64,000 nucleotides of DNA from Grammothele lineata (GCA_002150815.3 NDFF03000121.1:1-64000), one strand, 5' to 3'. Shown: positions 1-16,300, numbered from the stretch's first letter. Made by a program: numbers and translations. The notes: generated from the sequence alone by a model not told the origin.

Positions 1-2
1 GG

Positions 3-281
3 CGCACGTATTGTGGAACATCCGTGAGGAGGAGAGGAAGGCGGAGAACAAGCGGTGCCACGAAGGCGGAATGGAAGGTGGAGGTGGAGGCATGGAACGA
101 GGCAAAAGCGGGCACAAAGGAGAAGAAGGAAGCATTTTCCCTCCCTAAGCCTATGGTGAGGGGCCATTTTCTGCCACCAGAACCGAAGCTACGAGTCGAG
201 GTGGAGGAGGAGGATGAGAGCAGCGAGGACGACGCAGATCGCGGCTCGAATGACTCCGAGACTAGGGTGCTGATTAGATAG
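3..281 (+). pseudogene. Possible truncated Lys/Glu-rich ORF at left edge
   Basis: A reading frame is open from the window edge to a TAG at 279-281 and encodes a charged, Lys/Glu/Trp-containing segment that ends in an acidic tail (EEEDESSEDDADRGS). A second frame over the first 60 bases is also charged (REEERKAENK), so a frameshift between the two is possible. The style recalls the charged C-terminal tails of some basidiomycete transposon-encoded or hypothetical proteins. No catalytic motif is visible and the 5' part lies outside the window. It may be a gene end, a transposon relic or chance. Confidence 0.25.
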
Positions 282-2963
282 GCGCTCATCTGTCTCAATG
301 ACTCGTTTTGGGCTCCACTGGCTCTCGCGAGGTTTTCGGTCAATATCTTCATCCACACTCACTCCTATACCACCAAATTTTATGTACCCATTTTCCACGT
401 AGTCCTAAACACACATGGTCATTTTCAGGTGACCGATGTCTCAATTGAGCAAATCACGGCGGAAATAAATTTCGGCGTCTCAACCAGCGGTAGATGACTG
501 TATTCGTTCCTGCTGCGACCGATGCGCCCATGGCCCTGGGCCGCACCCAGGTTGCCTGCACCGCACGCGTACACAAAGCCCCTCTGTGAATCTCGGTGTG
601 CCTGCCTCTACTCACCTTCTGGTCATTTTCCTACGCAGGTCGATAATCAGCCGCTACATCAATTATCAGATTTACACGACGCGAGGGGCAGTGGCCCGAG
701 CCCGCCCCCGAAGCCGACTTGTACGCAGAACGAAGAGCATCCTGCTCCTCGTCGCTCACACACGCTCTCATCAGACGCCCGCAGGGGGCGATCGGGCGGC
801 CAGAGAAGCGACAGCCTGAACACGGCGTAGGGAACGGAACTCTTCGGAGTTCTAGACTGTCTTCTAGGTGCGCCTACTCCGCAACGTGCTGCACTCATCG
901 AAAACGAGTTGCGGGACTATAGCATACGCTCGAAGTATCGCAATACAGTGCTTGAGCTCCAGCCCACACCATCGGCCAGCGAACCACCTTCCCGTCCGCT
1001 ATGCACCTCCCAGGCAAAATGACAGAATGACCAGACGGCGATTGGACGGCCGGTAGCCTTGGCGCTCCCTCCGGCAACTTGCCCTCGGCCCCAGTGCGGG
1101 GTGTGGGCGCGTGCTACCAGCCTCCACATCGCACGACGCTCGACTCACCTCTGCTCGACGCGAGGGGCCGTGCCTTGTGAAACGCTCACAGCGCGCAGGG
1201 CGCGGCAGCTCTCGGAGAACCCTCGTTGCGTCCCTGCTTCAGGGCAGGTGCAGGTGCGCGACGTCGTTGCTTGTTTGCATGTTCACGATAGCCTACGATA
1301 GCCCGCCCGGCACTTCATGCCAGTGACGACAGCTATGCCGTCGTCCTCCAGGTTCCGACCGGACAAGGCTCGCGCACGGCGCTCCGAGGCACTCCTTGCG
1401 CGAGCCCGCCCACAATCGTACTAGTCGACGCGCCCTCATCGACCTCGCCACCATTAAGCAGGGAGGCGCGTGTGGCGAGGCGCTACGGGCGACTACAGCT
1501 TTCCTTAGCAGCGGGCGAGAGGCTACGCAACTGCGCGCCGGGCTACAAGGGGCCGCCCACTGCACGCTCCAGGCGCGCGTGGCGTGCACGCACAGTGCAC
1601 GCACTCAGTACATCACGATGGGCACGCGGGCACGCTGGCAAGGCACGCGGCACGCCCATTGCGTCACTCCTCCCGGAGCCACGAAGATTGTCGCGTCGCC
1701 TCCCGGGCCCTCGCGCAGCAGGCGCCTTTCCGGCCGCGGCTCCCTCTCCGGGTCCCAGCAGGTCCCAACCCCTCCTCCGCACGCGCGGGGCAAGCAGCCA
1801 CTCTCAGCGCCCGCAATCCGAATCGTGGGGGCGCCCGCGCGTCCGTCTGCGCACCCGTCCGCACGCCGTACTCCGAATCCGAATCCGAATGCGCTAGAAA
1901 GCGGGAAGGCCGGGGAGAGGAGGCGCGCGCGGCGCGTGACCCAGGGAATCCGAATTGCTCAGCGAGTCAGCCCTCTCTCTCGCACGTTTGGGCTGTCCGA
2001 CCCGGCCTTACCCACCCAGTCCGGGCGCTGCAGCGCACTGCGCAGAATGAAGGGGACTCAATGGGAGGGGATCCGCGACCCGCGAGCGGCACCTCCTCTT
2101 CCTCCTCCGGCTCGCGCCGCGCCCCGCGCGAAGGCTCACCCGAGGCGCGACGACGCTGGAGGCACTGAAGGCACTGGGGCACTTACTCGCTGGCGTCAGT
2201 CCCAGCCCGATGCGTGCTTCGCTTCGCGAGTTCTGCATTCCGATTACGCCTCGGACGCCACGCGAAGCGTGTGTGATGCCGCTCGGTGGCATTGCACGCG
2301 CGGGCGGGCGCCCACGCGTGCGTCCGGGTGCGTCTTCGGGCGTGGCCGAGGGGAACGGATACGATCTGCGATACCTCTGCGGGTGGGCCGGGACTGCCTC
2401 TCCTGCAGCGCGAGATGAGGAAAGGTGGGATACCGTCTCCGGGGCCGCTCGCACGCGGGCGGCGAGGTGGGCAGCAAGGCGTCTATAATACAGAGGTGTC
2501 GAGAGTGGTCCCATGGTATACCGTATAACATGTGCATATGCAGCCATGACTGCGCCGCGCATAATAAACAGTGCACGGGCGCCGGATACTAGTATGGGGC
2601 GCTGGTAAGTTGTGCGTGTAGGTAGGGAATCAAAAGGGAATAAGCGTAGAACTAGTAGGATGCAGCAAATATAACCGTACAGCGATGGACATGCAGGGGA
2701 GAGAGATGCGAGAGAGCGCGAGATGGAGGAGCGGAGGGAGAAGAACAGCAGGCGGGGGGAGATGATGAGTCGGGATGTGGTGGGTGAGCTAGAATAGCGA
2801 TACATACGGTACAGGCTACGGCCCAGAGGATCCCGAAAGTGAGAAGTTTCTACGACGGCCATGGGAATACGGCTCGGCTGGAAGCGCCTCGCCGTCGGGA
2901 GAGCCGGAGGATGTCGAGGGCTGCCCCGTCACGGTCTCCAGCGGTGGGGAGGACACGCGACGT
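282..2963. other. GC-rich region, no supported gene
   Basis: Many overlapping frames are open on both strands, as expected in GC-rich DNA, but none shows a recognisable motif or a coherent set of splice sites. A short (CCGAAT)3 run lies near 1875. The right part is just downstream of the minus-strand bZIP stop codon, so part of it is presumably its 3' flank. Confidence 0.5.
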
Positions 2964-3955
2964 CTAGTGCAACCGGGGATATCTCCGCTCCGCGCCGCCT
3001 GGCAGATCGAACTCCGAAAGGGGCGCGTCGACGACGTTGAGCAGGGCGTTCGCCGACATACGCGGCGCAGGGGTCTGAAGGCCGTTTTGTGCTGTTACCT
3101 GGGCCATCTGGAGCAATGTCCGAAAGCCGTCGGGCTCGGTCAGTGCGCGTCGCTGCAGGAATGGCGCCAGGTCCGAATCGTCGCCTCCCGATTGTAATGA
3201 TGGCGGTAGTGATGACTGCGTAGAGGGATGGCCAGAGAGGAGGGGATGGGAGAACCCGGGAAAGGATCGTCGCTCGTCTGGTGGGAGGTATCCAAACGAC
3301 TTGTCGTCTGTTGAAGGGAAGCCCTGGCCGCCGAAGATGTCTGTTGCGGCTGAGCGAGGTATCTGGGGGAATGGGGAGTTGTGGGGAGGGGCGGAAGGGA
3401 GATTGAAGTTGGCGGAGGGCATGGGGCGGTCGGAGTCCTTGTCGCCGAACATGGAATCGTTCCACCCTGTAGGGTCGAGGGAGGAGGGTGGAGAGGTTTG
3501 TGGAAGGGACAGACCTGGACCTATTGGGTCTGGGGACATGGACTGGCCGCTGGCCGAGCCGGTGGAGAGGGGCGACTCTGTGCGACTCATGGGAGGTACG
3601 GAGCCGCTGGTGGAGGCGATCTTTGATAGAATGGCGGACACGCCTCCTCCGCCATTGGGGGACTTGCCGGGATTGGCCTTTGGCTTGTCCTTTCCGGTGG
3701 GGCCCTTTCCAAGCGCGGGACGATTGGCGGGCGGGAGGTTGAGGGCAGCGCGGAGGGCGTTGTTCTCTTCCTCGAGCTCAGTGACGCGGTTCTCGAGGGC
3801 CTTCGGGGAGGGGTGAGTGGACGAGAATGGATCGGCAGATCTATGATACGCACTTCGAGATGTGCGGCCCTTCTGGCTCGGAAGGCTCTCTGTACGTCTC
3901 TTGCGCGGTTCGGGGGGAGGTTGTCGTTGCGCTTGCGGCCGCGTTTGGAGGACAT
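2964..3955 (-). CDS. bZIP transcription factor
   Basis: Two exons, 3854-3955 and 2964-3800, joined over a 53-nt intron, give about 312 aa. The basic region lies at residues 16-33 (NRARDVQRAFRARRAAHLE spans the end of exon 1). The leucine zipper begins immediately after the junction (ALENRVTELEEENNALR), so the intron falls exactly between the DNA-contact region and the zipper. Met1 at 3955 gives a short basic N-terminus (MSSKRGRKRND). The remainder is low-complexity Ser/Pro/Gly/Asp-rich sequence typical of fungal regulators. It should bind DNA as a dimer in the nucleus. The exact subfamily and targets cannot be read from the sequence. Confidence 0.85.
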
Positions 3956-6900
3956 GACGGAGGCGGAGGGCGAGGGCGGCTGAGAGGGAATGATCGGCGG
4001 AGGGCGCGGTGCGGAATCGGTGGACGGCGGGAAGCAAGGACGGAGTTTAAGAGAGCGGGGAGTAGGCGCCGGGGCGAGAGAGGAAGGGCTATTATTTGGA
4101 CGACGACCGGCGCGTCCTCTCATTTTGATGGCGGTGCACCCGTCGATCAACCTCGTTCGCTGCCCCGTCCCAGCGGCCCAGGGCCTCCCAGGGCCCCCGC
4201 GTATACAGGCCCGCGCTCCCCCGCCCGCTGCCGACGCTTGCACCAGCCCACCGACGAGCCTCTCGCCAGCGCCCGACGCCAGCCACAGAACCACCGCGCC
4301 CCATCAGCCTCCGCGACACCATCAGCAGCCAATCCTGCCCCGGCTCGTCTGGGGCACGCGCCCCCCGGTCGACCATCGTCTCGTCGCCGCGGCTCTGACG
4401 GGCCAGGGCGCGAACGCTGCAACCGCAGCAGCCCATCGCGAGGAACGTCCGCGCCGCCGTCGCCCCCTTCACCGTATGCCGGCGAGGCTCGCGTCCGCCA
4501 CCTCGCCCGACTCGCACACGTCTCTCCGCGCCCTGCCGCGGCACGCTTCAGCACGGCCAGTGATTCGGACAGTCCATGCGGCCGGCGTTTCCTCGTCCTG
4601 GCACCCGATGCGCGTCGATGCGCGTCGCTGGGCCCGATGGGGGATGGCATCGGGCTCGGCACCCGTTCTCCGCGGGATACGGCTTCCCTCGCGGAGAGCG
4701 CCCGGCGGCAGCCACGCGCGCGCGGCCGCGTCGCGCACGCCTTTGCGCCTCGTCTCCCACCCTGCGCCGGACGCGACAATGAGGGCCTCTCGCGGCGGAC
4801 GCGCAGCCCGTCCGTCGACCACGGAACGGCCCTAAGCAGCGCGCACTGCGCGTCTGGCCTGCGGTGGCCCGCCGATACCTGTGGATCAGCTGTCGATACA
4901 AGCATCTCCTCGCCTTCCCGTCCGCGCGCCCGGCGATTCGCGCCCAAACGCTGATCTTAATCTCCTACACTTCGCGCCGGGCATGACGGCCAGCCACGCG
5001 CCTCTGCCCTCCCGTCCGCCTGCCCTCCTCCATCACGCCTCCCGCCCTTGCTAGCGGCTCGTGCCTGCCTTCCGGCGGCGGGTGGAGCACGCACCATCAT
5101 CTTTGCCCGACGCCGGACCTCGCCACAAGCCGAATGAGTAACAAGGGCAGACCCAGTACGTGCACCGCAATGGCCCCTCTCCGCGGACTTCACTGATCCC
5201 AATCCACGCGTCTTTGCGGCCATGCCTCTTAGCTAGATCATTGTTTCACTCCCCGCTCGCAGAGCTCCTCGTCAGCCCAACGAATCGCCCCTCAATCCGC
5301 TACTACCGATCAACCTCCATGGCTGCTCATCTGGGTAGTATCTGCCAGATGATTCATTCACCGTTCGGTCTATACCCCAGCAGCGCCCGTGCCGCGCGTG
5401 CAGTGAGTCCCTGAGCAGCGATGGTCATAGCTGAGCTCATCTGTACCACATCCAGACACCGGCTGGGGAGTCACGTCCGGTCACCCGAACTCTGGGAAGC
5501 ACCGCTCCATTCAACACCGGCCTATTTTTTCGGTCCGCAGAGCGTGCCCATGTCGGCAGTGTTTCGTTACGCGTCCTCTGGCGGCGCGCTTGACGCGACT
5601 TCGGATAGTACCAACAGGGTCTGCCGTCCTGTCGCCGCCCGGTCTCACTCAGCGTCTCAACTCCTCAGCGACAGGCTACCGGTAACGTATGAAGCCGGAA
5701 AAAATCATCGAAAGCGCATGACGATCAGGAATCGCACATCTTCACCCAATTTGCCGGAAGTCGATGATTTTTGTCCATTTATTTTGTTGTACCCAGGTAA
5801 CTGCGCAGGAGAATCAACGTAACCGCGCAGGATGCTATCTAGCTGAGGCGCTTTGCGGCTGCATTTTTAGGTGAGTCAATCCAATAGTCGACCATCTGCC
5901 CCTGCTTAACTTCATGGACCTAGAGTTTGGATGTACTCCGCGACCTCTTCCTATTCTTGAAAATGTCTTACGTCGATTCATCTCCAATAGACACTTCGAT
6001 CGTGCCGGTCGATCTCTGGTACCTGCCGATTTCGACGACGGACGTATGAAATTGATAGCCACGCAATCCGACAAAAAGCACCGCTGCGGGCTGCTTCTCG
6101 ACGCGCTTCTTGCCACGCCCGCCAGCAGCCGCACGGCGACGGCGACTCGCCCACCCCAATCGCCATCTTTTGCCAGTACGTCTATAGAGTACTGCGGGGT
6201 CCCGAGACCGTCCTATGCTTTCCACACACGTACGCACCCCCTCGTGCCGTCCGCTATCCCCTTTCGTACCTCCCCTTCTCAGCTCTGGCCTCCACATCGA
6301 CGACCGCGCATTCTCTCGCCCCTCGCTCGCATCTTTCCACGGCCTTCATTGACGAAATTGAAATTCGCCCGCGGTGCTTAAAGTCAGTGGCACAGTCACG
6401 CCCACGCGGGGAGAACCAACGTTCTGACGGCCGCGCGGGGGGCCGAGGCGGGGGAAGGAAGCTCAGTAGCTGCACCGCCGCCGCCGCCGCCGTCTTTCCG
6501 GCCCACGAGAACCAAATGTTCAGTATTTGAATTTTCGACGGCGCGAGAATCAGAGATTCGCACCACGAGATCGCCCCCTCTCCCGTCCGTCGTGTCCAGC
6601 AGTGCCCCCCGGTGCCCGCCGCCTCGTGGCTTGCGGGGCACGGCCGCTGTGCGCGCGTGGGCAAAGGAGCTCCGCGAATGTCGGAAGGGGCGCATCAGGG
6701 CGCATCGGTGACGGATCGGGCACCCGTCGTCGCTACCCGCCGCTTCCCTCTACTACTTAGGGCATCCCGCCGCAGTACTTATCTACACCGCCAGGGCCGT
6801 CGGGTAGCCCGGGGCGTTCGACCGTGGAGCTCGCTGGTGAGCAAGGCGCCGTGCTTCGCGGACACGGCTGGGTACGCGAGCGATCAGTGTTGCTTAGTCG

Positions 6901-7760
6901 TCGTCGTCGTCGGTCAGGGTTTTCAGGAGTTGCCGTGGATGAGTGCGTGTGTGCCTCTTCGCCGGAACGTAACGAGTACCACACTGAGCGTCTCATGGTC
7001 AGGATAAGTCCGCCGATACCACGTCACCCGAGATCCTCGCGGCGACGCACGTAACACTGCATGACCACCCGGCGGCACTTGGCCGCGTCTGGGTGGGAGC
7101 AGCAACGTTGCGCAGCGCTCGTAGAACGTTACGGTGGGGCGAACGCGTCGCGCAGCGCGGTCCGTACGGCGCGGTAGAACGCCAGTAGCGTGTCAACGTT
7201 GAATGTCGGGCGCGATATCGATTTGCGCGGGGCCAGTGATGGACCCACAACTGTGGTTTGGCGACGACGGCAGCGGCAAATTGTAAATTCCGTCGGCCCG
7301 AATTTACAATTCGCCTCCGGAGACGTTGAGGACCTCCAGAGTCCAGCTGGTCTGGAGTCATTTCTGTCCAATTCTTGTCGGTCGAGAAGGCGCCGTTCGG
7401 ACAGAAAGAGCGGGCAGGCTGCGACTGCTACGAGTCCACAGTGACGCCGACTTCTGCACCACATCCTGGGAATCTGACATTGATCAGCATTCAAAGGTAG
7501 AGCGTCTTCCAAGAAGGCATCAATGATTAGCAAGGGAATACCGTACAGTTACAATCCGTGAGTATGCTATGCCTACGCGCCCGAGTCGGAGAATATACCA
7601 GGGGATGTGCGGTCCCCTGACCATATGCGGGATTCTATGTGACTCGATAGACAACTATCCCCGTTCGGAGCAACACCTCAATACTAAGCAGGCTCTTTCG
7701 CCGATCGCGGCTTTTCACCCCGACAGCTCGGGATCATACGGACGACGTACTCCGAGTCCT
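3956..7760. other. Long intergenic region, no supported gene
   Basis: About 3.8 kb between the bZIP start and the XPB stop. Up to about 5.0 kb it is very GC-rich, with long shadow frames on both strands. Further on, composition is mixed, with a (CCG)n run near 6475-6493 and a hairpin at 7273-7317. I found no frame with a family motif plus usable splice sites. Lineage-specific short genes or non-coding RNA cannot be excluded. Confidence 0.45.
7273..7317. repeat. Near-perfect inverted repeat (hairpin)
   Basis: An 18-bp arm at 7273-7290 and its inverted copy at 7300-7317 match with two mismatches. The inner 12 bp (AATTGTAAATTC) are perfect, around a 9-nt loop. The AT-rich core stands out from the GC-rich surroundings. 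It lies about 450 bp beyond the XPB stop codon. It could be a transposon relic, a terminator-like structure or chance. Confidence 0.5.
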
Positions 7761-11281
<3,521 letters not shown>

Positions 11282-11569
11282 AGACGTCAGTAGGAATCGT
11301 AGCTCCGTGCACCCGTGAGATGTTATGCGGCCCACAGGCAAGATATCCTTGTAGGTATGTGGTGGTTGACGGAAGAGTAGTCAGCGCAAGACGCGCAGGC
11401 CGAGAGACCGACTTGGCTCTCGGGCCCGCCAGTGGCCACCAGGAGTTTCCTCGATTAGTCAGCAAGAGGACGTCGGAGTTCGAAATAACACCCTTGTCCA
11501 CACCCAGACTGCTGCATCGTTCCTCTACCAAATCTTCCATCTCCTTGTACCTCGAACCGGTCCGACATT
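11282..11569. promoter_or_regulatory. Divergent promoter between XPB and SF1/BBP
   Basis: Only 288 bp separate the start codons of two oppositely transcribed essential genes, so both 5' UTRs and core promoters must lie here or overlap the neighbouring gene. No clear TATA box was identified by eye. Shared regulation is an inference from the spacing only. Confidence 0.55.
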
Positions 11570-13412
11570 ATGTGGCGACCCGCGACCCGCGAAGTAACAG
11601 GCAGTAACGACAGTGAGTGCGTCCGCTGCTCGCTGAGACCAGAACTGACCACTGCGGCTCCAGCGCCCTTGGGCAATCGTCGCAGGTTCGGTCCTGCACC
11701 TGTTGAAGAGTCTGCTCCCCCGCAACTTGCGCAACCTTCACCCTCCGCGTATCCGCGCCATCCTCCGCAAGGTGATAGGGATGGCTCACGCTTTGACCGC
11801 GATACCCCACCTTCCAACGGCACTGGTGAGTACGGTGACCTCAGTGGTGAACTCACCAAATCCCTTGCTGCCGCTTAATGCACGCTACGTCGGTGACCCT
11901 GCTGACGGCGTGGATGCGGTGCGGTATCACTGACAAGGAGTTAATCACTAACATATTGGTCATCTCGCTAGCTACTGACCCTAATGCTCCTCGGAAACGC
12001 CGCAGTCGCTGGGGAGATGCAAAGACTGAACTCCCTGGTCTTCCTACTGCCATTAACGCCAACGGCGTGTCTCAGGCTCATCTCGATAACTATGCTATCC
12101 ATCTCAGATTGGAGGAGATCAACCGCAAGCTGCGTTTGAACGATTTTGTCCCTCCTGAGCGCGAACGGTGAGTTATGTTAGTTCCGTCATCAAAGCCCTG
12201 CTCTGACAACAATTACAGCTCCCCGTCACCTCCACCTACTTACGATGCCCACGGCCGCCGCACGAACACTCGTGAGGTTCGTTATCGCAAGAAGCTCGAA
12301 GAGGAGCGCATCAGGCTTGTCGACCGCGCCATGAAGAACGATCCGAACTTCAGACCCCCTGTCGAGTATCATCAGATGAAACGGTCACAGCGTCCCTCAG
12401 AGAAAGTTTACATTCCTGTTAAAGAGTTCCCCGAGATCAACTTCTTCGGTCTGCTTGTCGGTCCCCGTGGTAATAGCTTGAAGAAGATGGAGCGGGACAG
12501 CGGTGCCAAGATCAGCATTCGGGGCAAGGGCAGTGTTAAGGAAGGCAAAGCTAGACCAGAGCAGTATGCTGAAGATGCTGAAGAGGACCTTCACTGTCTC
12601 GTTACTGCTGACACAGACGAGAAAGTGGCTGCCTGCGTCAGGTTGATCAACAAGGTCATCGAGACAGTGAGTACATCTTTTTGTGACGTTCATTGGCTGC
12701 GGCTGACGCATCTGTCTAGGCTGCCTCTACCCCTGAAGGTCAAAACGATCACAAGCGGAACCAGTTGCGCGAGCTCGCTGCACTTAATGGTACACTTCGT
12801 GACGACGAGAACCAGATCTGCCAGAATTGCGGTGGCATCGGTCATCGCAAGTATGACTGTCCAGAGCAGCGCAACTTCACGGCCAACATCATCTGCCGTG
12901 TCTGCGGTAGTGCCGGTCACATGGCTCGTGACTGCACAGTCAACAGGGGCGGCGGCGATCCAATCTCGCACGGGCCCCCTACTATGATGAAGGGCGGTTT
13001 CGACTCGGAGTACGCGAGTCTGATGGAGGAGCTGGGTGAGACCGGGAAGGGGGCGGGCGGTGACGGGAGGAGGTACGGTGGTGGACAAGACATGAGCGGA
13101 GGTGGCTCGAACATTCCTCCGTGGCGGCGTCCAGAGGTCTGGCAGAGCAGCGCAAATAACGCTAACCTCCAGGGTCAAGGTGGTTTCAGACCTCCGCAAG
13201 GAGGTTACAACGGCTATGGAGGTGGCCAAGGTGGAGGTTATGGCGGTCAAGGCTGGAACGGCAGCTATGGGCAGCAACAAGGTTCCGGTTACTACCCACC
13301 GCAATCGGGCTCGCAGTCGCAATCGCAGGATTACGGCGGTAGTGCTGGCTACGCCGCGGCCCAGTATTACCAGAGCCAGTACTCTCAACAGCTCAGCGCT
13401 CCCTCTCACTAG
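11570..13412 (+). CDS. MSL5: Branchpoint-binding protein / splicing factor 1
   Basis: Recognises the intron branch-point sequence in the early (commitment/E) spliceosome. Five exons, 11570-11612, 11664-11825, 11972-12167, 12219-12666 and 12720-13412, give 513 aa. The N-terminus MWRPATRE leads into [10 protein letters not shown], then KRRSRWGD, typical of SF1/BBP. The helix-hairpin region is followed by a KH-QUA2 domain (about aa 195-280, [15 protein letters not shown]). Two CCHC zinc knuckles follow ([14 protein letters not shown] and [14 protein letters not shown], about aa 317-355). The C-terminal tail is Gly/Gln/Tyr-rich low complexity. The gene is convergent with the NSUN5 homologue downstream. 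Confidence 0.96.
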
Positions 13413-13796
13413 TTCATCAACGACCGCACCCTTTGCAGCTTCCTCTCTCCTTCATCAATCGATTATCCGTCTCTTTTATTACGCAGAAATCCTTGCATGC
13501 CCAGCCTGGTTCTCAGTTCTCCGTCTCCTCCCTAACTCCTAACAGTGACGTGGTATCTGTCGGCTCCTGGACCGCTGATCTCGCGCCGTCTCCAGGCCTC
13601 CCGGATGATTGGGTTTGTACTCATCGAGTTCGTTTCCTAACCAGCCGTAACTCCCGAGAGTATCGTGATCCGCCTTGTAACTCACTAGGTCTCTGAACCA
13701 TCATATGTGTTGTACCGACGAGGGGCAAAGTAATGCATAATCGAGTATATTTGAGTGAGACAGGATGACGGATGAGAAGATCGCCGTGTCAGTCAT

Positions 13797-15694
13797 CTAC
13801 TTATGTACTGGTTTGCTCCTTTTCTTTTTCCGCTTCTTACTTGGGCGATGGGTGGAATTCTCACCCTCACTTTCTGCTTTTCTCTTTCCCTCTTTTCTTA
13901 TCAGACTTCCGTCGTCCTCGTCCCCATCTTCCCTAACAAACATGCTCACGAAGAATCCGTTCGTCCCATCCTCACCGGGAGAGCAGCGCACCAACGCCTC
14001 CGCTTCGTCTGCAAGTATGCTAAGTTCAGTGCAGGCAATCTCATGTCGAAGAGAGGAACACACCCGCTGGATCCATCTCCTCTGTTAACCCCCTTCGATG
14101 CCACGTTTGTAATACTTGCTTCCTAGAAGCTAGTCGGAAACCACCGTTCGCGGCCTCTTCTGTTTGAAGGGCTTGACGGACTACGTGCTCATTCTCGATC
14201 GCGTGCACGCTACAGGTTGAGTACACGATGCGCTGAACAACGGGGACTACGGGCAAAGGATCAGGTCACGCACGTAAAGGAGCCAATGGGAAAATGCATG
14301 CTTACAGGTCATGGCATGTCTTATCATTTTGAGCTGGAATCCTGCAAGCTTGTTCAGCCGTTCAGAGTTGCCTTCGTTTTCTTCCTCTGGAGTGCACAGT
14401 TAGAACCGGACAGGCTGCGTGAGAGAATAGAGCTGACCATTGTCGAGTAGATGATCCATCCGATTCACGATACCTGAGCCACTACATGATGGGTCCAGCA
14501 AGCTGGTCGGAAGGATGACAATTCGAGCGAGCTTCAGGGAATGACTTGATACGACGAGGGGGTAATACAGATGACGTACATGTGTGTTACTCCGTCGTAT
14601 TTCTTATCGTCCGGGGAGATAGTGAGGAAGTCGGAATTCACGGCTTCCACATTTTCGCAACGCGCTTTTGCGAGCATACCCTTCAATACCGAAAACCGCT
14701 TCCTGTCACGCTCAAATGCGAACACCTACGGCTACTATCAGTTCAGCGTACAGTGCATCCAATGTCCGTGACGTGTACCTTGCCCTTGTTCCGCATGATG
14801 GCACACAGATGTGATGTTTTGTTTCCTGGTGCTGCTGTGGCGTCGATTACAAGTGCGCTGTCGTGTGCGGGTGGTGAGAGTACATGAGCCGGGAAGCACG
14901 ACGCCTTGTCCTGGAGGACAATCTTTCCGGAGAGGTAGAGGGGGTCCTCGGTGAATCGTACGCTCGGGTGGAACGCCAGGAGGTCGGGTATATGCTCGTC
15001 CTGGCCAAAATGTTTGCTGGAGGACGTGACCGGTTCGCAAGCCTTGAAAGCGTTTGACCAACGGGAGGACTCACGTTGAAGAGAGAGGGTCCCCAAGTTC
15101 GTATCCTTGAGACTGAAATGTCTTGACGGCGTCTTGGATATTCCAACAAGTCTGATTGACTCGAACATATCGTGGAATTGAGGCTGTACGACAGTCGTTA
15201 AGGATGTTGGAGATAGGGAAAGCTCCGTACGACGTACAAGCTCTAGCGTCGTCGGTCTGAGCAAGCTCCTCGTTGGATTTCGCACCGCGCTTGATCTTTA
15301 GCCTCTGAAGCTCGCTGTTAAGTCGCGTGCGATGTCGAAGGACAGCTTGCTTCAAAGGGCCGTCTCCCGCCTGTATACCCTTCGCGAGAAGAAGGTCGTG
15401 GACGAGGACGAGAGCGAGATTGCGTGAGCTTAGCTTCTTTTCATGCTTGAGTAGCTGAGCAGTATCTATTACTTCGCTCAAAACCTGCTTGTCTGTATAC
15501 TGATGAGTAGACTGTGGGTTTGATAGACACAAACACTGAAATTGTGAGTAAGTCTTACATTTCAAGGTTTCGATGACGAGCGCAGCAGTTCGCTTCCTGT
15601 TCTTTTCAGCAACGGACGCGAGCACACCCTTGATAGAGCCCTTTTTGGCATCCAGCTTATCAAGGACGTTGACGGCCTCGAAGTAAAAATTCAT
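13797..15694 (-). CDS. RCM1: 25S rRNA m5C methyltransferase, NSUN5/Rcm1 family
   Basis: SAM-dependent RNA cytosine-C5 methyltransferase. In yeast, Rcm1 methylates 25S rRNA in the nucleolus. Nine exons give about 474 aa, beginning MNFYFEAVNVLDKLD at 15694. The five upstream exons are 15559-15694, 15238-15492, 15075-15183, 14779-15016 and 14580-14725, and four smaller ones follow down to 13797. Motifs: SAM-binding VIDATAAPGNKTSHL, motif IV Cys in LLDPSCSGSG, and motif VI Cys in IVYSTCSVHAIENE, the two-cysteine arrangement of RNA m5C methyltransferases. The C-terminus is very basic (PSKKRKKKRSK), fitting nucleolar targeting. The intron at 15184-15237 is 54 nt, in frame and free of stops. Confidence 0.93.
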
Positions 15695-16300
15695 GAAGGA
15701 CGTGCTACATACGACAGCTTATGAGACATTCGTCTCGGCGCACAAAAGCATGAAGGGACGTGCTGCTATAGTACGCCTCGGTGCCTGGCCTCTCCTTCAA
15801 CTGTTCCCCCCACTCTATGTCTCAACGAGATATTCAAGCTCAATGTTGGTGATCGTATAGCTGGAGAGAGGAATCGTGAGCGTTTAGGCTTGGGACGGGA
15901 AGGAAGAGGAGAATCAGAAAGATAATGTTCGTCAAATTCGAGGTGACCCCGCTCCGACAATGTAGATAAGTATGTATGAAAGCATCATGCAAGGTCAATG
16001 AACCAAAACGATAAAATAGGTGCATACCTTAACGGAGAACGTTGCGAGAGTAGCTAAGTAAGAGGAGGTAAGAGGCTAGAGCCGCGTTGGTTGTCGTCCA
16101 AGGGGAAATTTGAGAGACGCCGGAGCTTGGGGAGCCCTCGACATCCGAATCAAGTAATTATGAGCGTCTATAATTCAGCAGCACGCGGGCTTGCAGCCTA
16201 CCAGCTGCCACACAGTAGGCTTAGCTCTTGGTCTTTTGCAGTCTACCCCGTTCGTGTCACTCCCACATCGGTTCGCCAGCAACCACTAGACATCGATTTG
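15695..16300. promoter_or_regulatory. Divergent promoter between NSUN5 and DnaJ genes
   Basis: About 600 bp between the NSUN5 start and the spliced DnaJ start. The last 200 bp or so must contain the DnaJ 5' leader exon, because the leader supplies the A of the start codon. No heat-shock element array was recognised with confidence. Confidence 0.5.

Noticed and set aside
1396..2862. Long frames in both directions (340 and 284 codons)
   Set aside because: No recognisable domain, composition driven by GC content, and no supporting introns or neighbouring exons.
4092..4954. Several long overlapping frames upstream of the bZIP gene on both strands
   Set aside because: Arg/Pro/Ser/Ala-rich shadows in very GC-rich DNA, mutually overlapping, with no motif and no splice pattern.
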